Notes: generated by a model from the sequence alone, not told the origin. A DNA stretch of 64,000 nt from Bradyrhizobium aeschynomenes (GCF_013178945.1 NZ_JABFDM010000007.1:1-64000); one strand, 5' to 3'. Positions 1-9,573 are shown, counted from the first letter of the stretch. Numbers and translations are program-made.

Positions 1-194
1 AGCTGGCCGGCGACGCCGCCGATCTGATTGCCGAGGCCCTGATGGCCGAAGGCTCCGCCGATCATGCCGCCCAGCGGCGCGCCATATTGGCCGAGCAGAT
101 TGCCGACGAAACCCTGCGGTGCCAGCTGCTGGGCAGCAAGCAGGCCGTAAGGCACCGTCGACTGGAGTGCACCGTTCACTTGTTGTCCGTCCAT
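1..194 (-). CDS. Glycine-rich hypothetical protein, N-terminal part (cut by window edge)
   Basis: The first 64 codons of a leftward gene are present; the rest lies outside the window. The ATG ends at 194 and is preceded by a strong AGGAGG about 6 bases upstream, which fixes the start. The protein begins MDGQQVNGALQ and is rich in Gly, Gln, Leu and Ala, with segments such as YGLLAAQQLAPQGF and LGGMIGGAFG that look like units of an imperfect internal repeat. There is no charged catalytic motif and no classical signal peptide in this part. I do not recognise the family beyond a feeling that similar proteins occur in Bradyrhizobium. Function unknown. Confidence 0.7.
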   Translation of the reverse strand, partial: MDGQQVNGALQSTVPYGLLAAQQLAPQGFVGNLLGQYGAPLGGMIGGAFGHQGLGNQIGGVAGQ

Positions 195-365
195 GGTCTT
201 CCTCCTCGGTCGCAGATCGATTCAAATTGCTTGCGATCGCGATCCGCCGCGCGACAACGACGGGATCGCTGAGCACGCCGACGATAGAAAGGGCAGGACA
301 GGGGGTGAATGGACCATGTGGTACACGCGGAGGCACAGGGCCATCACGTCGATACCGTGCACATG

Positions 366-449
366 GAGTGAAGGCGCTGTGCACCTTCACTCTCGCGTGA
401 ACTATGAACTACTTCATATTTCCCGATGCATGCGTCGATGCGACGCATG
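366..449. other. Two perfect hairpins in the gap downstream of mscS
   Basis: Stem 1 pairs GAGTGAAGG (366-374) with CCTTCACTC (384-392) across a 9-base loop. Stem 2 pairs CATGCGTCG (429-437) with CGACGCATG (441-449) across a 3-base loop, 10 bases past the mscS stop. Neither is followed by a T-run on the minus strand, so they are not textbook terminators, though stem 2 is well placed to end the mscS message. No gene is visible in 195-458. Confidence 0.45.
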
Positions 450-458
450 GCGTTCGGA

Positions 459-1775
459 TCAGGTCGGCACTTCGACCGTCGTCTCCACCGGCAGCGCGCC
501 GCCGCGAACGCGCAGCTCGCGCACCGGATAGGGCACGCGAATGCCTTCGCGCTTGAAGGCGTCCCATAGCGACAGCATCACTTCGCTCTTGACACTGTCC
601 ATGTAGCTGGGATCGGCGATCCAGCATGTCAGCGAGAACTTCATGCCGGCCTCGGTGAATTCGGTGAGCAGGCAGCTCGGCGACTTGGACTTCAGCGTGC
701 GCGGCGTCTCGTTGGCGATCTCGATCGCGAGCTTGCAGACGAGGCGCGGATCGGCGTCGTAATTGGTGCCGAAATTCACTTTCACCAGAGTGTTCTTGTC
801 GGTGTAGGTCCAGTTCGTCACCTTCTGCGTGACGAGATCCTCGTTCGGGATCAGGAACTCGCGGCCGTCACCGGCAGCAACGGAGATGTAGCGCGTGTTC
901 ATCGCGCTGATGCGCCCCGAGCTGTCGCCGATGGTGACGAGGTCGCCCGGCTTCACCGACTTGTCGGCCAGCAGGATGATGCCGGCGACGAAATTGGCGA
1001 CGATGCGCTGCAGGCCCAAACCGATGCCGACGCCGGCGGCGCCGGAGAAGATCGCGAGCGCCGACAAATTGATGCCGACCGCGCTGATTGCAATGGCGAT
1101 GCCGAAGATCATCAGGCCCATGCGGACCATCTTGATCAGCAGCACCTGGATCGACGGCGTCAGGTCGGTCGAGCGCGTGATCCGGCTCTCGACGAAATTG
1201 CTGGCGATGTTGGTCAGCCACAGCACGCTGAGCAGCAGCACGCCCAGCTTGATCACCAGCAGCGGCGTCAGCCTGAGGCCGCCGAGCACGACCGAGAAGG
1301 AATCGAGCGCGTCGACCACGTTGTCGAGCTGGCCGATGATGCTGAGCGCCGCGACCAGCCAGGCGGAGATCGACACGATCTGCACGATGAAGGTGCTGCG
1401 GATCACCGAGGTGATCAGGCGGATGACGAGCCAGGCCAGCGCGAGCTTGAGCGCGACGGCGAGCAGGTAGCTTCGGCTCGGCCAGGTCCACAGCACCATG
1501 CCGGTGCGCGCGATCCGCATCAGGATCACGAAGACCACGGTGGTGACGCTCTCCAGCAGCACCCGCAGCAACTGCCGCAGCGGGCCGGGCCAGCCCATTG
1601 CCAGCGACGTCATGTCGATGCGCGCGCGCACGGCGGCGCTGGCCGCAAAGGCGATGCCGGCGCCGCTCAGCACCAGGCCGAGCTGCAGATAGAACCAGGG
1701 TGAGGTGACCTCGGCGCCGATCGAGCGGGCAACGGTCTGCAGGAATTCGAGAACGTCTTTGAGATCGAGGTCCAT
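459..1775 (-). CDS. MscS-family mechanosensitive ion channel
   Basis: A 438-residue small-conductance mechanosensitive channel of the inner membrane, which would release solutes on hypo-osmotic shock. The first ~230 residues hold several hydrophobic segments. The pore-lining helix and beta domain follow: a Gly/Ala-rich segment (GVGIGLGLQRIVANFVAG, about residues 248-265), then KPGDLVTIG, the GRI turn and FLIPNEDLV, which are hallmarks of the MscS fold. The C-terminal alpha/beta part runs to about 425. It is longer than E. coli MscS (286 aa) because of extra N-terminal helices, as in many alphaproteobacterial paralogues. It is divergent from the K+/H+ antiporter gene across 209 bases, an osmotically sensible pairing. 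Confidence 0.9.
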   Translation of the reverse strand: MDLDLKDVLEFLQTVARSIGAEVTSPWFYLQLGLVLSGAGIAFAASAAVRARIDMTSLAMGWPGPLRQLLRVLLESVTTVVFVILMRIARTGMVLWTWPSRSYLLAVALKLALAWLVIRLITSVIRSTFIVQIVSISAWLVAALSIIGQLDNVVDALDSFSVVLGGLRLTPLLVIKLGVLLLSVLWLTNIASNFVESRITRSTDLTPSIQVLLIKMVRMGLMIFGIAIAISAVGINLSALAIFSGAAGVGIGLGLQRIVANFVAGIILLADKSVKPGDLVTIGDSSGRISAMNTRYISVAAGDGREFLIPNEDLVTQKVTNWTYTDKNTLVKVNFGTNYDADPRLVCKLAIEIANETPRTLKSKSPSCLLTEFTEAGMKFSLTCWIADPSYMDSVKSEVMLSLWDAFKREGIRVPYPVRELRVRGGALPVETTVEVPT

Positions 1776-1984
1776 CAGCGGGGTCTCGGCGAGGAACGGC
1801 GGCGCGGGTCGGCCAGATCGGCGGGATTTAGTTCGTTTTCGTTACAGGCGATTGCCCCGAAATATACCCCGAACACGGGCAAGGATGGAAAAATGGGCAT
1901 ATCGCCGCGATATGAGCAAATCCGGTTGGCGTGCAAGTGTGGCGACGATAAGGATGTAAAAGTCGGATCCATCAACGTTTTTTC

Positions 1985-3778
1985 ATGACATCCCTCGACG
2001 CCGTCAGCATTGCCATCCTCCTTGGCGCGGTCCTGGTCATGGCCGGGATCCTGTCCAGCCTGCTGGCGCTGCGCTTCGGCGCGCCGCTGCTGCTGGTGTT
2101 CCTGGTGATCGGCATGCTGGCGGGCGATTCCGGTCCCGGTCATATCGAATTTCAGGACGTCCGTACCACTTATCTGGTGGGATCGGTCGCCTTGGCGCTG
2201 ATTCTGTTCGACGGCGGCCTGCGCACGCGCTTCCAGAGCATCCGCACCGTACTGGCGCCCTCGATGGTGCTCGCGACCGTCGGCGTGCTGATGACCGCGT
2301 TCATCACCGCGCCGGTGGCGAAATATGCGCTCGATCTCGGCTGGACCGAGGCGATGCTGGTCGGCGCCGTCATCGCCTCGACCGATGCGGCGGCGGTGTT
2401 CCTGCTGGTGCATGCGCAGGGACTGCGACTGCGGCCGCGTGTCGGCGCCACGCTGGAAGCGGAGTCCGGCAGCAACGATCCGTTCGCGGTGTTCCTCACC
2501 CTGATGCTGGTCGAGCTGATCTCCGTCGGTCACGGCAGCGTCGGGCATTTTGTGTTCGAGCTGGTGCGCGAAGCCGTGCTCGGCACGCTGTTCGGCATCG
2601 TTGGTGGCCGCTTGGTCGTGATCGGCCTCAACAAGGTCGCGCTGCCCCAGGGCCTGCACGCGCCGTTCGTGACCACGGCGGCGCTGGTCATCTTCGGCAT
2701 GGCGCAGATTGCCCATGGCTCCGGCTTCCTCGCCGTCTATCTCGCCGGCCTCATCGTCGGCAACCGGCCGACGCGGGCGCATAATTCGGTGGTCACCTTC
2801 CTCGATGCCGCGACCTGGCTCGCCCAGATCGTGATGTTCGTACTGCTCGGATTGCTGGTGTCACCGCAGCGGCTGCTCGACAGCCTGCTGCCTGCGATTG
2901 CCGTGGCGCTGGTGCTGATGCTGGTCGCACGCCCCGTGGCGGTGTTCCTCTGTCTCCGTCCGTTCCGCTTCAACTGGCGGGAAAAGGCGTTCATCGCCTG
3001 GACCGGCCTGCGCGGCGCGGTCGCGATCTTCCTCGCCTCGATCCCGATGCTGGTCGGCCTGTCCAACGCCTATCTGTATTTCGACGTCGCCTTCGTCGTC
3101 GTGATCATCTCGCTGCTGGCGCAGGGCTGGACGCTCGGCGTCGCCGCGCGCAAGCTGCACGTCGCGCTGCCCCGCACCGATCGCGGTCCGCGCCGGATCG
3201 AGCTCGATCTGCCCGGTCAGCTCGAGCAGCAGCTCGTCGGCTATGCGATCCGCTCCAAGAGCCTGTATTTTCGCCGCGGCTTGATCCCGTCCTGGTCCAA
3301 GCCGACGCTGGTGATCCGCAACCAGCAGATCCTGTCGCCGGGCGAGGCCGAGCCGATCGCGCCGGGCGATTATCTCTATCTGCTCGCGCCGCCGGAAAAG
3401 GCCGAGTCGCTCGACCGCTTCTTCGTCGACATGCCGCCGTCCGCCGCGCCCGATCCGCATCTGCTCGGCGACTTCATGGTCTCGGCCGAGCACACGCTCG
3501 ACGAGGTCGCCGGCATTTATGGCGTCAAGCTCGGCGAGGGCGAGGACAAGCTGACGCTCGCGGATTACTTCGACATCCATCTCGACAACGCGCCGAAGGA
3601 AGGCTCGACCGTCGCGCTCGACACCATCGTGCTGGTGGCCCGCTCGATCTCCGGCGGCCGCGTCAATGTCGTCGGCCTGCGCCTGCCCGAGGATGAAGAA
3701 GAGCCGCCGGTGCTGACGCGCAAGCAGCAGATGCGGCGCAAGCTCGCCGATGTCTGGTCGTCGGTGGCGGGGGTGTGA
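1985..3778 (+). CDS. Potassium/proton antiporter, CPA1 family (NhaP2/CvrA type)
   Basis: A 597-residue cation/proton antiporter. Residues 1 to about 395 are a 12-13 helix CPA1 exchanger with the STDAAAVF segment near 132 and ESGSNDPFAV near 160, the ion-binding core of NhaP2-type proteins. A TrkA-C-like regulatory domain follows (about 405-485) with IRNQQILSPG and PGDYLYLLAP, then a CorC/HlyC-like C-terminal domain (about 490-580). This three-part layout matches the K+/H+ antiporter NhaP2/CvrA, which exports K+ or Na+ in exchange for H+. The start ATG has only a weak ribosome site. It converges with the next gene with 3 bases between stop codons. Confidence 0.9.
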   Translation: MTSLDAVSIAILLGAVLVMAGILSSLLALRFGAPLLLVFLVIGMLAGDSGPGHIEFQDVRTTYLVGSVALALILFDGGLRTRFQSIRTVLAPSMVLATVGVLMTAFITAPVAKYALDLGWTEAMLVGAVIASTDAAAVFLLVHAQGLRLRPRVGATLEAESGSNDPFAVFLTLMLVELISVGHGSVGHFVFELVREAVLGTLFGIVGGRLVVIGLNKVALPQGLHAPFVTTAALVIFGMAQIAHGSGFLAVYLAGLIVGNRPTRAHNSVVTFLDAATWLAQIVMFVLLGLLVSPQRLLDSLLPAIAVALVLMLVARPVAVFLCLRPFRFNWREKAFIAWTGLRGAVAIFLASIPMLVGLSNAYLYFDVAFVVVIISLLAQGWTLGVAARKLHVALPRTDRGPRRIELDLPGQLEQQLVGYAIRSKSLYFRRGLIPSWSKPTLVIRNQQILSPGEAEPIAPGDYLYLLAPPEKAESLDRFFVDMPPSAAPDPHLLGDFMVSAEHTLDEVAGIYGVKLGEGEDKLTLADYFDIHLDNAPKEGSTVALDTIVLVARSISGGRVNVVGLRLPEDEEEPPVLTRKQQMRRKLADVWSSVAGV

Positions 3779-3781
3779 GGC

Positions 3782-4297
3782 TCATTCCGCCGGCAGGATC
3801 GCGACCGAGATCTCAGCCTGTGGCGCCCCGCTGACCTGGAGCACGAAGGGCTGTCCGGCGAGTTCGTATTTCACGGTCTTGCGAATGCCGTCGCAATCGG
3901 TGGCGCCGCTGAAGGCGATCGGCCTGAGGGTCGTGCCGTCCTGAATGAGGTCGATCCAGGCCGCCGTTGACAGGCTCACGGTATAGACGCCCGCCTTGGG
4001 CGCTGCCGTCATCCGCGTAAAGCCGGCGAAGGTGCCTTCCCTCGGTGAGCGTTCCGGCGTGGTCGGCAGCTTGGCGTCGGCGAACGGATACAGCGTGAGC
4101 AACAGTCCGGAGGCAGGTAGCGCTGCGATCTCGGCGCCCGAGTCGAGTGTCTTGCGGTCGGCGGACGTCAGCGCCGCACGCTCGCGCGCGATGTCCCATT
4201 TGAACTTGTCGCAGCCGCTCGGCTCGGCGGCCCAGGAGGTTGCGCCTGCGGCGAGGCTCAGGAGGAGGGCGGCAGCGGCGCGACGGATCTGGGGCAT
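3782..4297 (-). CDS. Secreted hypothetical protein
   Basis: A 171-residue protein starting MPQIRRAAAALLL, with a clear signal peptide (positively charged N-terminus, Leu/Ala core, likely cleavage after SWAA near residue 22). The mature part has two cysteines (SGCDKFKW and ATDCDGIRK) that could form a disulfide. I took the internal ATG at 4297 because upstream in-frame starts add a low-complexity extension before the signal peptide. No family is recognised; likely a periplasmic protein limited to Bradyrhizobium relatives. Confidence 0.7.
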   Translation of the reverse strand: MPQIRRAAAALLLSLAAGATSWAAEPSGCDKFKWDIARERAALTSADRKTLDSGAEIAALPASGLLLTLYPFADAKLPTTPERSPREGTFAGFTRMTAAPKAGVYTVSLSTAAWIDLIQDGTTLRPIAFSGATDCDGIRKTVKYELAGQPFVLQVSGAPQAEISVAILPAE

Positions 4298-4469
4298 GAC
4301 GAACTCGCACGGTTGGGCCGCACAACGCGAAAGCGCTGCGCGCAGCATCACATCATTGTCTGGAGGTGGGACCATCATCCCGTTCGAGTGCTGCGCTTAC
4401 GGCGCGAGCATTCACATCCTAGCGCACTCTGGCGTCGCGGCGAATCGCGATCGCGTCAGAGCTTGCATC

Positions 4470-5411
4470 TCAGTTCTTGGCATCAGGTGCGTGCAGCACG
4501 GCGCGGCAACTCGGCGGCAGCTGCGCCATGGTGATCGGCTGCGGCGGCTTGGGCGGCTCCTTCGGCGGCGGCGGATGCAGCACCGCGTCCGAGAACCAGT
4601 AGTCGAGGTCGCCGCAGCCGTCGCCGCCCTCCTGGTCGGTCTGGCCATGGCAGTCCGGATTGCCGGGCGGGCACACCATGCGGATGTGGAAGTGATAGTC
4701 GTGGCCCCACCACGGCCTTACCTTCGTGAGCCAACTGCGGTCGCCTTTGGCGTCACGGCACAACGCCTTCTTGATTGCGGCGTTGACGAAGATGCGTTGC
4801 ACCGAAGGCTCTTTCGCGGCGGCGCGGATCACGGCGACGTGCCCCTTCGTGAACACCCGCGGATCGACGTCCAGCCGGTCCTGGCGCACCATCATCACCG
4901 CCGACATTTCCTCGCGCTCGTTGCGCGACAACCGGTGCTCCGGCATCGGCGTCAGCCAGATGTCGGCGTCGAGCCCGATCTGGTGGCTGGCATGGCCGCT
5001 CAGCGCCGGGCCGCCGCGCGGCTGGCTGATGTCGCCGACCAAAATGCCGGGCCAGCCGGCATCCTTGTGCGCGCGCACGGCCAGGCGCTTGAGCAGCGCG
5101 ATCATGTTCGGGTGGCCGAAATTGCGGTTGCGCGACAGCCGCATCACCTGCCAGCCCTCGCCATTGATCGGCATCCGCTCGGCACCGGCGATGCAGCCGC
5201 GATTATAGGTGCCGAGCACCTTGGTCGGCTGCGCCGAGGGCAGCAGCCTGCGCGCGAATAGCTCCTTGGCCGGCGTCTCAGGATCGTCGGGTCGGACCAG
5301 CGGCGGCAGGGCTTTCGGCTCGACGCTGCCCTTATCCTGGGCATGGACCGGCGCCGTGGCGGCGATCGCGGCCGCACTCATGACGGTCATCAGAATCAGG
5401 CGGGCATGCAT
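4470..5411 (-). CDS. mepA: Penicillin-insensitive murein endopeptidase MepA
   Basis: A 313-residue periplasmic zinc metallopeptidase that cleaves D-Ala-mDAP cross-bridges in peptidoglycan. A signal peptide (MHARLILMTVMSAAAIAATA, cut after VHA) leads the protein. Zinc ligands of the MepA (M74, LAS-type) fold are visible: His143 and Asp150 in GHASHQIGLDADIW, and the H-F-H pair at 240-242 in DYHFHIRM. Several Cys in the C-terminal half (CPPGNPDC, GDGCGD) agree with a disulfide-stabilised secreted enzyme. The tail after about 270 is Pro-rich. It is transcribed away from the PAS-GGDEF-EAL gene. Confidence 0.93.
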   Translation of the reverse strand: MHARLILMTVMSAAAIAATAPVHAQDKGSVEPKALPPLVRPDDPETPAKELFARRLLPSAQPTKVLGTYNRGCIAGAERMPINGEGWQVMRLSRNRNFGHPNMIALLKRLAVRAHKDAGWPGILVGDISQPRGGPALSGHASHQIGLDADIWLTPMPEHRLSRNEREEMSAVMMVRQDRLDVDPRVFTKGHVAVIRAAAKEPSVQRIFVNAAIKKALCRDAKGDRSWLTKVRPWWGHDYHFHIRMVCPPGNPDCHGQTDQEGGDGCGDLDYWFSDAVLHPPPPKEPPKPPQPITMAQLPPSCRAVLHAPDAKN

Positions 5412-5786
5412 GGCGCCAGTCTAGCGGCTGGCGGCAGGCAGGGAAGGGCGCCAAAGGCGGGCTTGTTAACGGTTGCGTAACCCTGCCGGCGGATTGGCGG
5501 AACCGCCCGAACACGGCTCAATTGCCTGCTTTGGTTCGGTAGTTGAACGATACGCGGACGTCGATTGCACGCAATGCGCGCAGTTTCTCGCGGCTGCCGA
5601 CGAGGCAGACTTACCTGCGGTTGTGGTGAAATTTTTGATTGACCATGTTCAGCGCCAGCGTCTCCCGCATTCGGCGAGTGCGTGCTCATGTTCGCGCAAT
5701 CGACGATAGTGGTCTCCTGCACCAAGATACCATTTTTTCAGACCCTTGGCCGAAAACTGACGGCAATGAGGAGAGAGAGGCACGCG
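5412..5786. promoter_or_regulatory. Divergent intergenic region between mepA and the GGDEF-EAL gene
   Basis: There is no convincing gene in these 375 bases, which must hold promoters for both flanking genes. At 5466-5480 there is TTAA, seven bases, then GTAA, one base off the CtrA full site TTAA-N7-TTAA. That is suggestive only. A short hairpin, GCCAG with CTGGC, lies just upstream of mepA (about 5416-5433). Confidence 0.25.
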
Positions 5787-8012
5787 ATGCGGCCTGTTCG
5801 GCCAACCAAGCCCAAGAAGCAGAAGCGCGTGCCGTCCGCCCGCGGTTCTTTCCGCCCGGTCAAGCCAAGCCCGAAGCTGGGGCGGCACAACCTGCGGGAG
5901 ACTGCCGCCAGCGACGAGATCGCGAGCACGCGCGCCGAGGCGGAAGCCGCCATTGCGGAGGCGAAGAAGGCGCATGACCGCCTGATCGAGGCCATCGACC
6001 TTCTCCCCGAAGGGATCGTGTTCCTCGATTCCGACGGCCGCTACATCCTGTGGAACAAGAAATACGCCGAGATCTATAACCGCAGCTCCGACCTGTTCCA
6101 GTCCGGTGCGCGCCTGCAGGACACGATTCGGGTCGGCGTGGCGCGCGGCGACTATCCTGAAGCGGCGGGACGCGAGGAGGAATGGATCGCCGAGCGGCTG
6201 GAGAAGCTGTTTCAGCCGAGCGGACGCCACGAGCAGAAATTGTCGGACGGTCGCACCATCCTGATCGAGGAGCGCCTTACGAGCGACGGCGGCGTCGTCG
6301 GCCTGCGCGTCGACATCACCGAATTGAAGCAGCGCGAGGAATCGTTCCGCCTGCTGTTCGACGGCAATCCGGTGCCGATGATCGTCTGTGCCCGGGACGA
6401 CGGGCGCGTGCTCGGCGTCAACGCCGCCGCGGTTCAGCACTATGGTTACAGCCGTACAGCTTTCGAGCGGCTCAGCATCCGTAACCTGCAGGCCTATGAG
6501 AGCGAGACGCCCTGGGGCGAGGAGCAGTCGATCGAGGAGAAGGCGGCGCGCACCTGGAAGCATGTCCGCGCCGACGGCACGCTGATCGACCTCGCGATCT
6601 ATCTGCGCCATCTCGTCCACAACGACCAGCCGGCCGTGCTGCTGGCGCTGATGGACATCACCGAGCGCAAGCGCGCCGAAGCGCGGCTCGCCTTCCTCGC
6701 GCAGCACGACGCGCTGACCGGCCTGCCGAGCCGCAACCTGCTGCGTCAGCAGATCGACGACAAGCTGATCCAGATGCGGCGCGGCTCGGAGAAGATGGCC
6801 GTGCTCGTGCTCGGCCTCGACAATTTCAAATCGATCAACGACACCTTGGGCCATGGCGTCGGCGACCGGCTGCTGCGCGGCGTGGGGAAGCGGCTGCGTT
6901 CGATCCTGCGCCAGGAGGACATCGTCGCGCGATTGAACTCGGACGAGTTCGCGATCGTGCAGGGCGGATTGGCGCGCCCCGAGGAGGCTGCCCAACTGTG
7001 CCGGCGCCTGCTGCAGGCAATCGCCGATCCCTATCTGATCGACGGCAGCTCGGTGACGATCGGCGCGACGATCGGCATTGCGATGGCGCCGAACGACGGC
7101 GACGACGCCGAGAAGCTGCTCAAGAACGCCGATATGGCGCTATCTCGCGCCAAGACCGAGACGCGCGGCTCGTTCAGCTATTTCGAGTCGGGGATGGATG
7201 CGCGCGCGCAGAGCCGGCGCAAGATCGAGACCGAGTTGCGCGCCGCGATCCAGCGCGACGTATTGCAGCCGCACTATCAGCCGCTGATCGATCTCTCGAG
7301 CGGACGGATCACCGGCTTCGAGGCGCTGGTGCGCTGGCCGCATCCGGAACGCGGCATGATCCCGCCGTCCGAGTTCATTCCGATCGCCGAGGAGACCGGC
7401 CTGATCTCGGGGCTGGGCCGCTCGATGCTGCGCCAGGCCTGCAGCGACGCGGCGAAGTGGCCGGACGAGGTATGTGTCGCCGTCAATATGTCGCCGCTGC
7501 AGTTCCGCGTCGGCAACGTGCTGTCGCTGGTGATGGATGCGCTCAAGCAGTCCGGCCTGCCGGCGAGGCGGCTCGAGCTCGAGATCACCGAGACGCTGGT
7601 GCTGGAGAAGAGCGGACAGGTGCTGGCGACCCTGCATGCGCTGCGTGCGCTCGGCGTGCGGATCTCGATGGACGATTTCGGCACCGGCTATTCCAGCCTG
7701 AGCTATCTGCGCAGTTTCCCGTTCGACAAGATCAAGGTCGACCAGTCCTTCATCCGCGATCTCGCCGCCAACCGCGAGGCCCAGGCAATCGTCCGCTCGA
7801 TCGTCAGTCTCGGCAAGGGCCTCGGCGTCACCATCACCGCGGAGGGCGTGGAGACGGAGGCCGAGCTGCGCTGCCTGCGCGCCGAAGGTTGCCACGAGGC
7901 GCAGGGCTATCTGTTCAGCCGTCCCCGGCCCAACGTCGAGATCGTCGGCCTTCTGCAGGCGCAGCGGGATGCCGCGGACGGGACATCGTCGGGCAAGGCG
8001 ATGGTGGCTTGA
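5787..8012 (+). CDS. PAS-PAS-GGDEF-EAL protein, predicted cyclic-di-GMP phosphodiesterase
   Basis: About 741 residues, cytosolic. Two PAS domains (about 70-180 and 185-300) would sense a signal, followed by GGDEF (310-475) and EAL (488-730). The EAL domain keeps the expected catalytic and metal residues: EALVRW, NMSPLQF, ITETLVL, DDFGTGYSSL, KIKVDQSFI, AEGVET and QGYLFSRP. In the GGDEF domain the signature is NSDEF (about 384-388), so cyclase activity is doubtful although the DNFKSINDTLGH nucleotide segment is intact. Net activity is probably c-di-GMP hydrolysis, perhaps GTP-modulated. I prefer the ATG at 5787, which has AGAGAGAGG upstream; ATGs at 5682 and 5766 are alternatives. Confidence 0.9.
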   Translation: MRPVRPTKPKKQKRVPSARGSFRPVKPSPKLGRHNLRETAASDEIASTRAEAEAAIAEAKKAHDRLIEAIDLLPEGIVFLDSDGRYILWNKKYAEIYNRSSDLFQSGARLQDTIRVGVARGDYPEAAGREEEWIAERLEKLFQPSGRHEQKLSDGRTILIEERLTSDGGVVGLRVDITELKQREESFRLLFDGNPVPMIVCARDDGRVLGVNAAAVQHYGYSRTAFERLSIRNLQAYESETPWGEEQSIEEKAARTWKHVRADGTLIDLAIYLRHLVHNDQPAVLLALMDITERKRAEARLAFLAQHDALTGLPSRNLLRQQIDDKLIQMRRGSEKMAVLVLGLDNFKSINDTLGHGVGDRLLRGVGKRLRSILRQEDIVARLNSDEFAIVQGGLARPEEAAQLCRRLLQAIADPYLIDGSSVTIGATIGIAMAPNDGDDAEKLLKNADMALSRAKTETRGSFSYFESGMDARAQSRRKIETELRAAIQRDVLQPHYQPLIDLSSGRITGFEALVRWPHPERGMIPPSEFIPIAEETGLISGLGRSMLRQACSDAAKWPDEVCVAVNMSPLQFRVGNVLSLVMDALKQSGLPARRLELEITETLVLEKSGQVLATLHALRALGVRISMDDFGTGYSSLSYLRSFPFDKIKVDQSFIRDLAANREAQAIVRSIVSLGKGLGVTITAEGVETEAELRCLRAEGCHEAQGYLFSRPRPNVEIVGLLQAQRDAADGTSSGKAMVA

Positions 8013-8088
8013 GGCGCGGGACGCTGCGTAGAGCCCCGGTGGGGAGAAGTGGAGATCGCGGCTGGCGGCTCACTTCGACCGATACACG

Positions 8089-9075
8089 TCAACCTTGTGC
8101 TCTGAACCGCGCGCGATAGGCCGCAGGCGACGTGCCGACGCTGCGCCGGAACGCGACGCGAAAGGTCTCGAGCGACTGGTAGCCGCATTGCGCCGAGATA
8201 TCGGCGAGCGACAGCGTTCCGCTCTCCAGTAGCTCCCTTGCGCGTGACATGCGCTCCTGCTGCAGCCAGGCGGCCGCGCCGGCGCCCGTGCTCTCGTTGA
8301 AGCGCCGCAGGAAGGTGCGCTCGCTCATCCGGGCACGCTTGGCCATCGCGCTGATCGCGATCGGTTGCGACAGCCGGGCGCGAGCCCAGTCCATGACCTC
8401 GCCGATCGTGCGTCCCGGGCGCGCCTGAATCGGCGCGGCAACATATTGCGCCTGGCCGCCGTCGCGATGCGGCGGCATCACCAGGCGCCGGGCCACGCTG
8501 TTGGCGACCTTGCTGCCGAAGTCGCGGCGGACGAGATGCAGGCAGGCGTCGATGCCGGCAGCGCTGCCGGCCGAGGTGATGACATTGCCCTCGTCGACAT
8601 AGAGCGTGTCGTCTTCGATCCGGATGTCCGGATACAGCCGCTTCAGATCGGGCATGTGCCGCCAATGCGTGGTGGCGCGCTTGCCGTCGAGCAGGCCGGC
8701 CGCTGCGAGGACAAATACGCCCGAGCAGATCGAGAGACACCGCGCACCGCGCGCGGACGCCTGCGTGATGGCGCGCAGCAGGCGCTCCGGCGGGCGCTCG
8801 TTCCGGTCGCGCCAGCCCGGCACGATGATCGTGCGCGCATCTTTCAAACGCGCCAGCGGGGCATCGGCCTCGACGACGACACCGCCGATCGCGCGTGACC
8901 GCCGGCTCTCGGCCGACACGACCTTGAACTGATACCAGGGGAAATCGAACTCCGGCCGCGGCAGTCCGAACACTTCGACGGCGATGCCGAACTCGAACGT
9001 GCACAGCCCGTCATAGGTGATGACGGCGACGAGACCGGGATCAGGATCAAGGCGTTTGGCGACGGCGCGTGACAT
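8089..9075 (-). CDS. GlxA-family transcriptional regulator (DJ-1/PfpI domain plus AraC DNA-binding domain)
   Basis: About 328 residues. The N-terminal half is a class-I glutamine-amidotransferase-like (DJ-1/PfpI) domain with the nucleophile-elbow-like Cys in SICSGVFVLAAAG, as in GlxA/FtrA regulators. The C-terminal ~100 residues are an AraC double helix-turn-helix, including LADISAQCGYQSLETFRVAF. It probably senses a small metabolite and activates neighbouring genes. It is divergent from a rhodanese gene, its most likely target. A GTG at 9111 would add 12 residues; neither start has a strong ribosome site. Confidence 0.88.
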   Translation of the reverse strand: MSRAVAKRLDPDPGLVAVITYDGLCTFEFGIAVEVFGLPRPEFDFPWYQFKVVSAESRRSRAIGGVVVEADAPLARLKDARTIIVPGWRDRNERPPERLLRAITQASARGARCLSICSGVFVLAAAGLLDGKRATTHWRHMPDLKRLYPDIRIEDDTLYVDEGNVITSAGSAAGIDACLHLVRRDFGSKVANSVARRLVMPPHRDGGQAQYVAAPIQARPGRTIGEVMDWARARLSQPIAISAMAKRARMSERTFLRRFNESTGAGAAAWLQQERMSRARELLESGTLSLADISAQCGYQSLETFRVAFRRSVGTSPAAYRARFRAQG

Positions 9076-9174
9076 TGGCGGAAACTTACCGGACTTTGTC
9101 AGATCCGTCACTTGGGGCGCCGGGCGTCACGCGCGAGACTGGACCTGCTTACGCAACGACGCAGGAGAGACCTC

Positions 9175-9573
9175 ATGACGACCTATGTCACCGAAGTGCC
9201 GGCAGCTCCGTCAGAGCAGGCGCTCGCGCATTTCGAGGCGATGCTCGCCTACGAGACCGATTGCTGGGACGTGCATGAAAGCCTGCGTGCCGCCGAGCTG
9301 GACTTCGTCCTGGTCGACGTCCGCGGTCCGGCCTCGTTCGCGAAGGGACATATCGCCGGGGCCGTCAATATTCCGCACCGGACCATGACGGCCGAGCGGA
9401 TGGCTGCGTATCCGGCTGACACGCTGTTCGTGGTCTACTGCGCCGGCCCACATTGCAACGGCGCCAACCGCGCCGCCATCCGCCTCGCGCAGCTCGGCTT
9501 GTCGGTGAAGATGATGATCGGCGGCATCACCGGTTGGCTCGACGAGGGCTTTGCGCTGACGGGGGGCGATTGA
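9175..9573 (+). CDS. Rhodanese-like sulfurtransferase domain protein
   Basis: A 132-residue single-domain rhodanese. Residues about 30-125 contain LVDVRGPASFAKGHIAGAVNIPH and the active-site loop YCAGPHCNGANRAA with the persulfide-forming Cys, followed by GGITGWLDEGF, the usual C-terminal rhodanese motif. It probably transfers or detoxifies sulfane sulfur in the cytoplasm. The ATG at 9175 is preceded by GCAGGAGAG, a good ribosome site, so the longer frame from 9112 is rejected. It shares a 99-base promoter region with the divergent GlxA-like regulator. Confidence 0.88.
   Translation: MTTYVTEVPAAPSEQALAHFEAMLAYETDCWDVHESLRAAELDFVLVDVRGPASFAKGHIAGAVNIPHRTMTAERMAAYPADTLFVVYCAGPHCNGANRAAIRLAQLGLSVKMMIGGITGWLDEGFALTGGD

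Noticed and set aside
3782..4378. Longer start for the secreted hypothetical protein
   Set aside because: The extra 27 residues precede the signal peptide and would bury it, so the ATG at 4297 is better.
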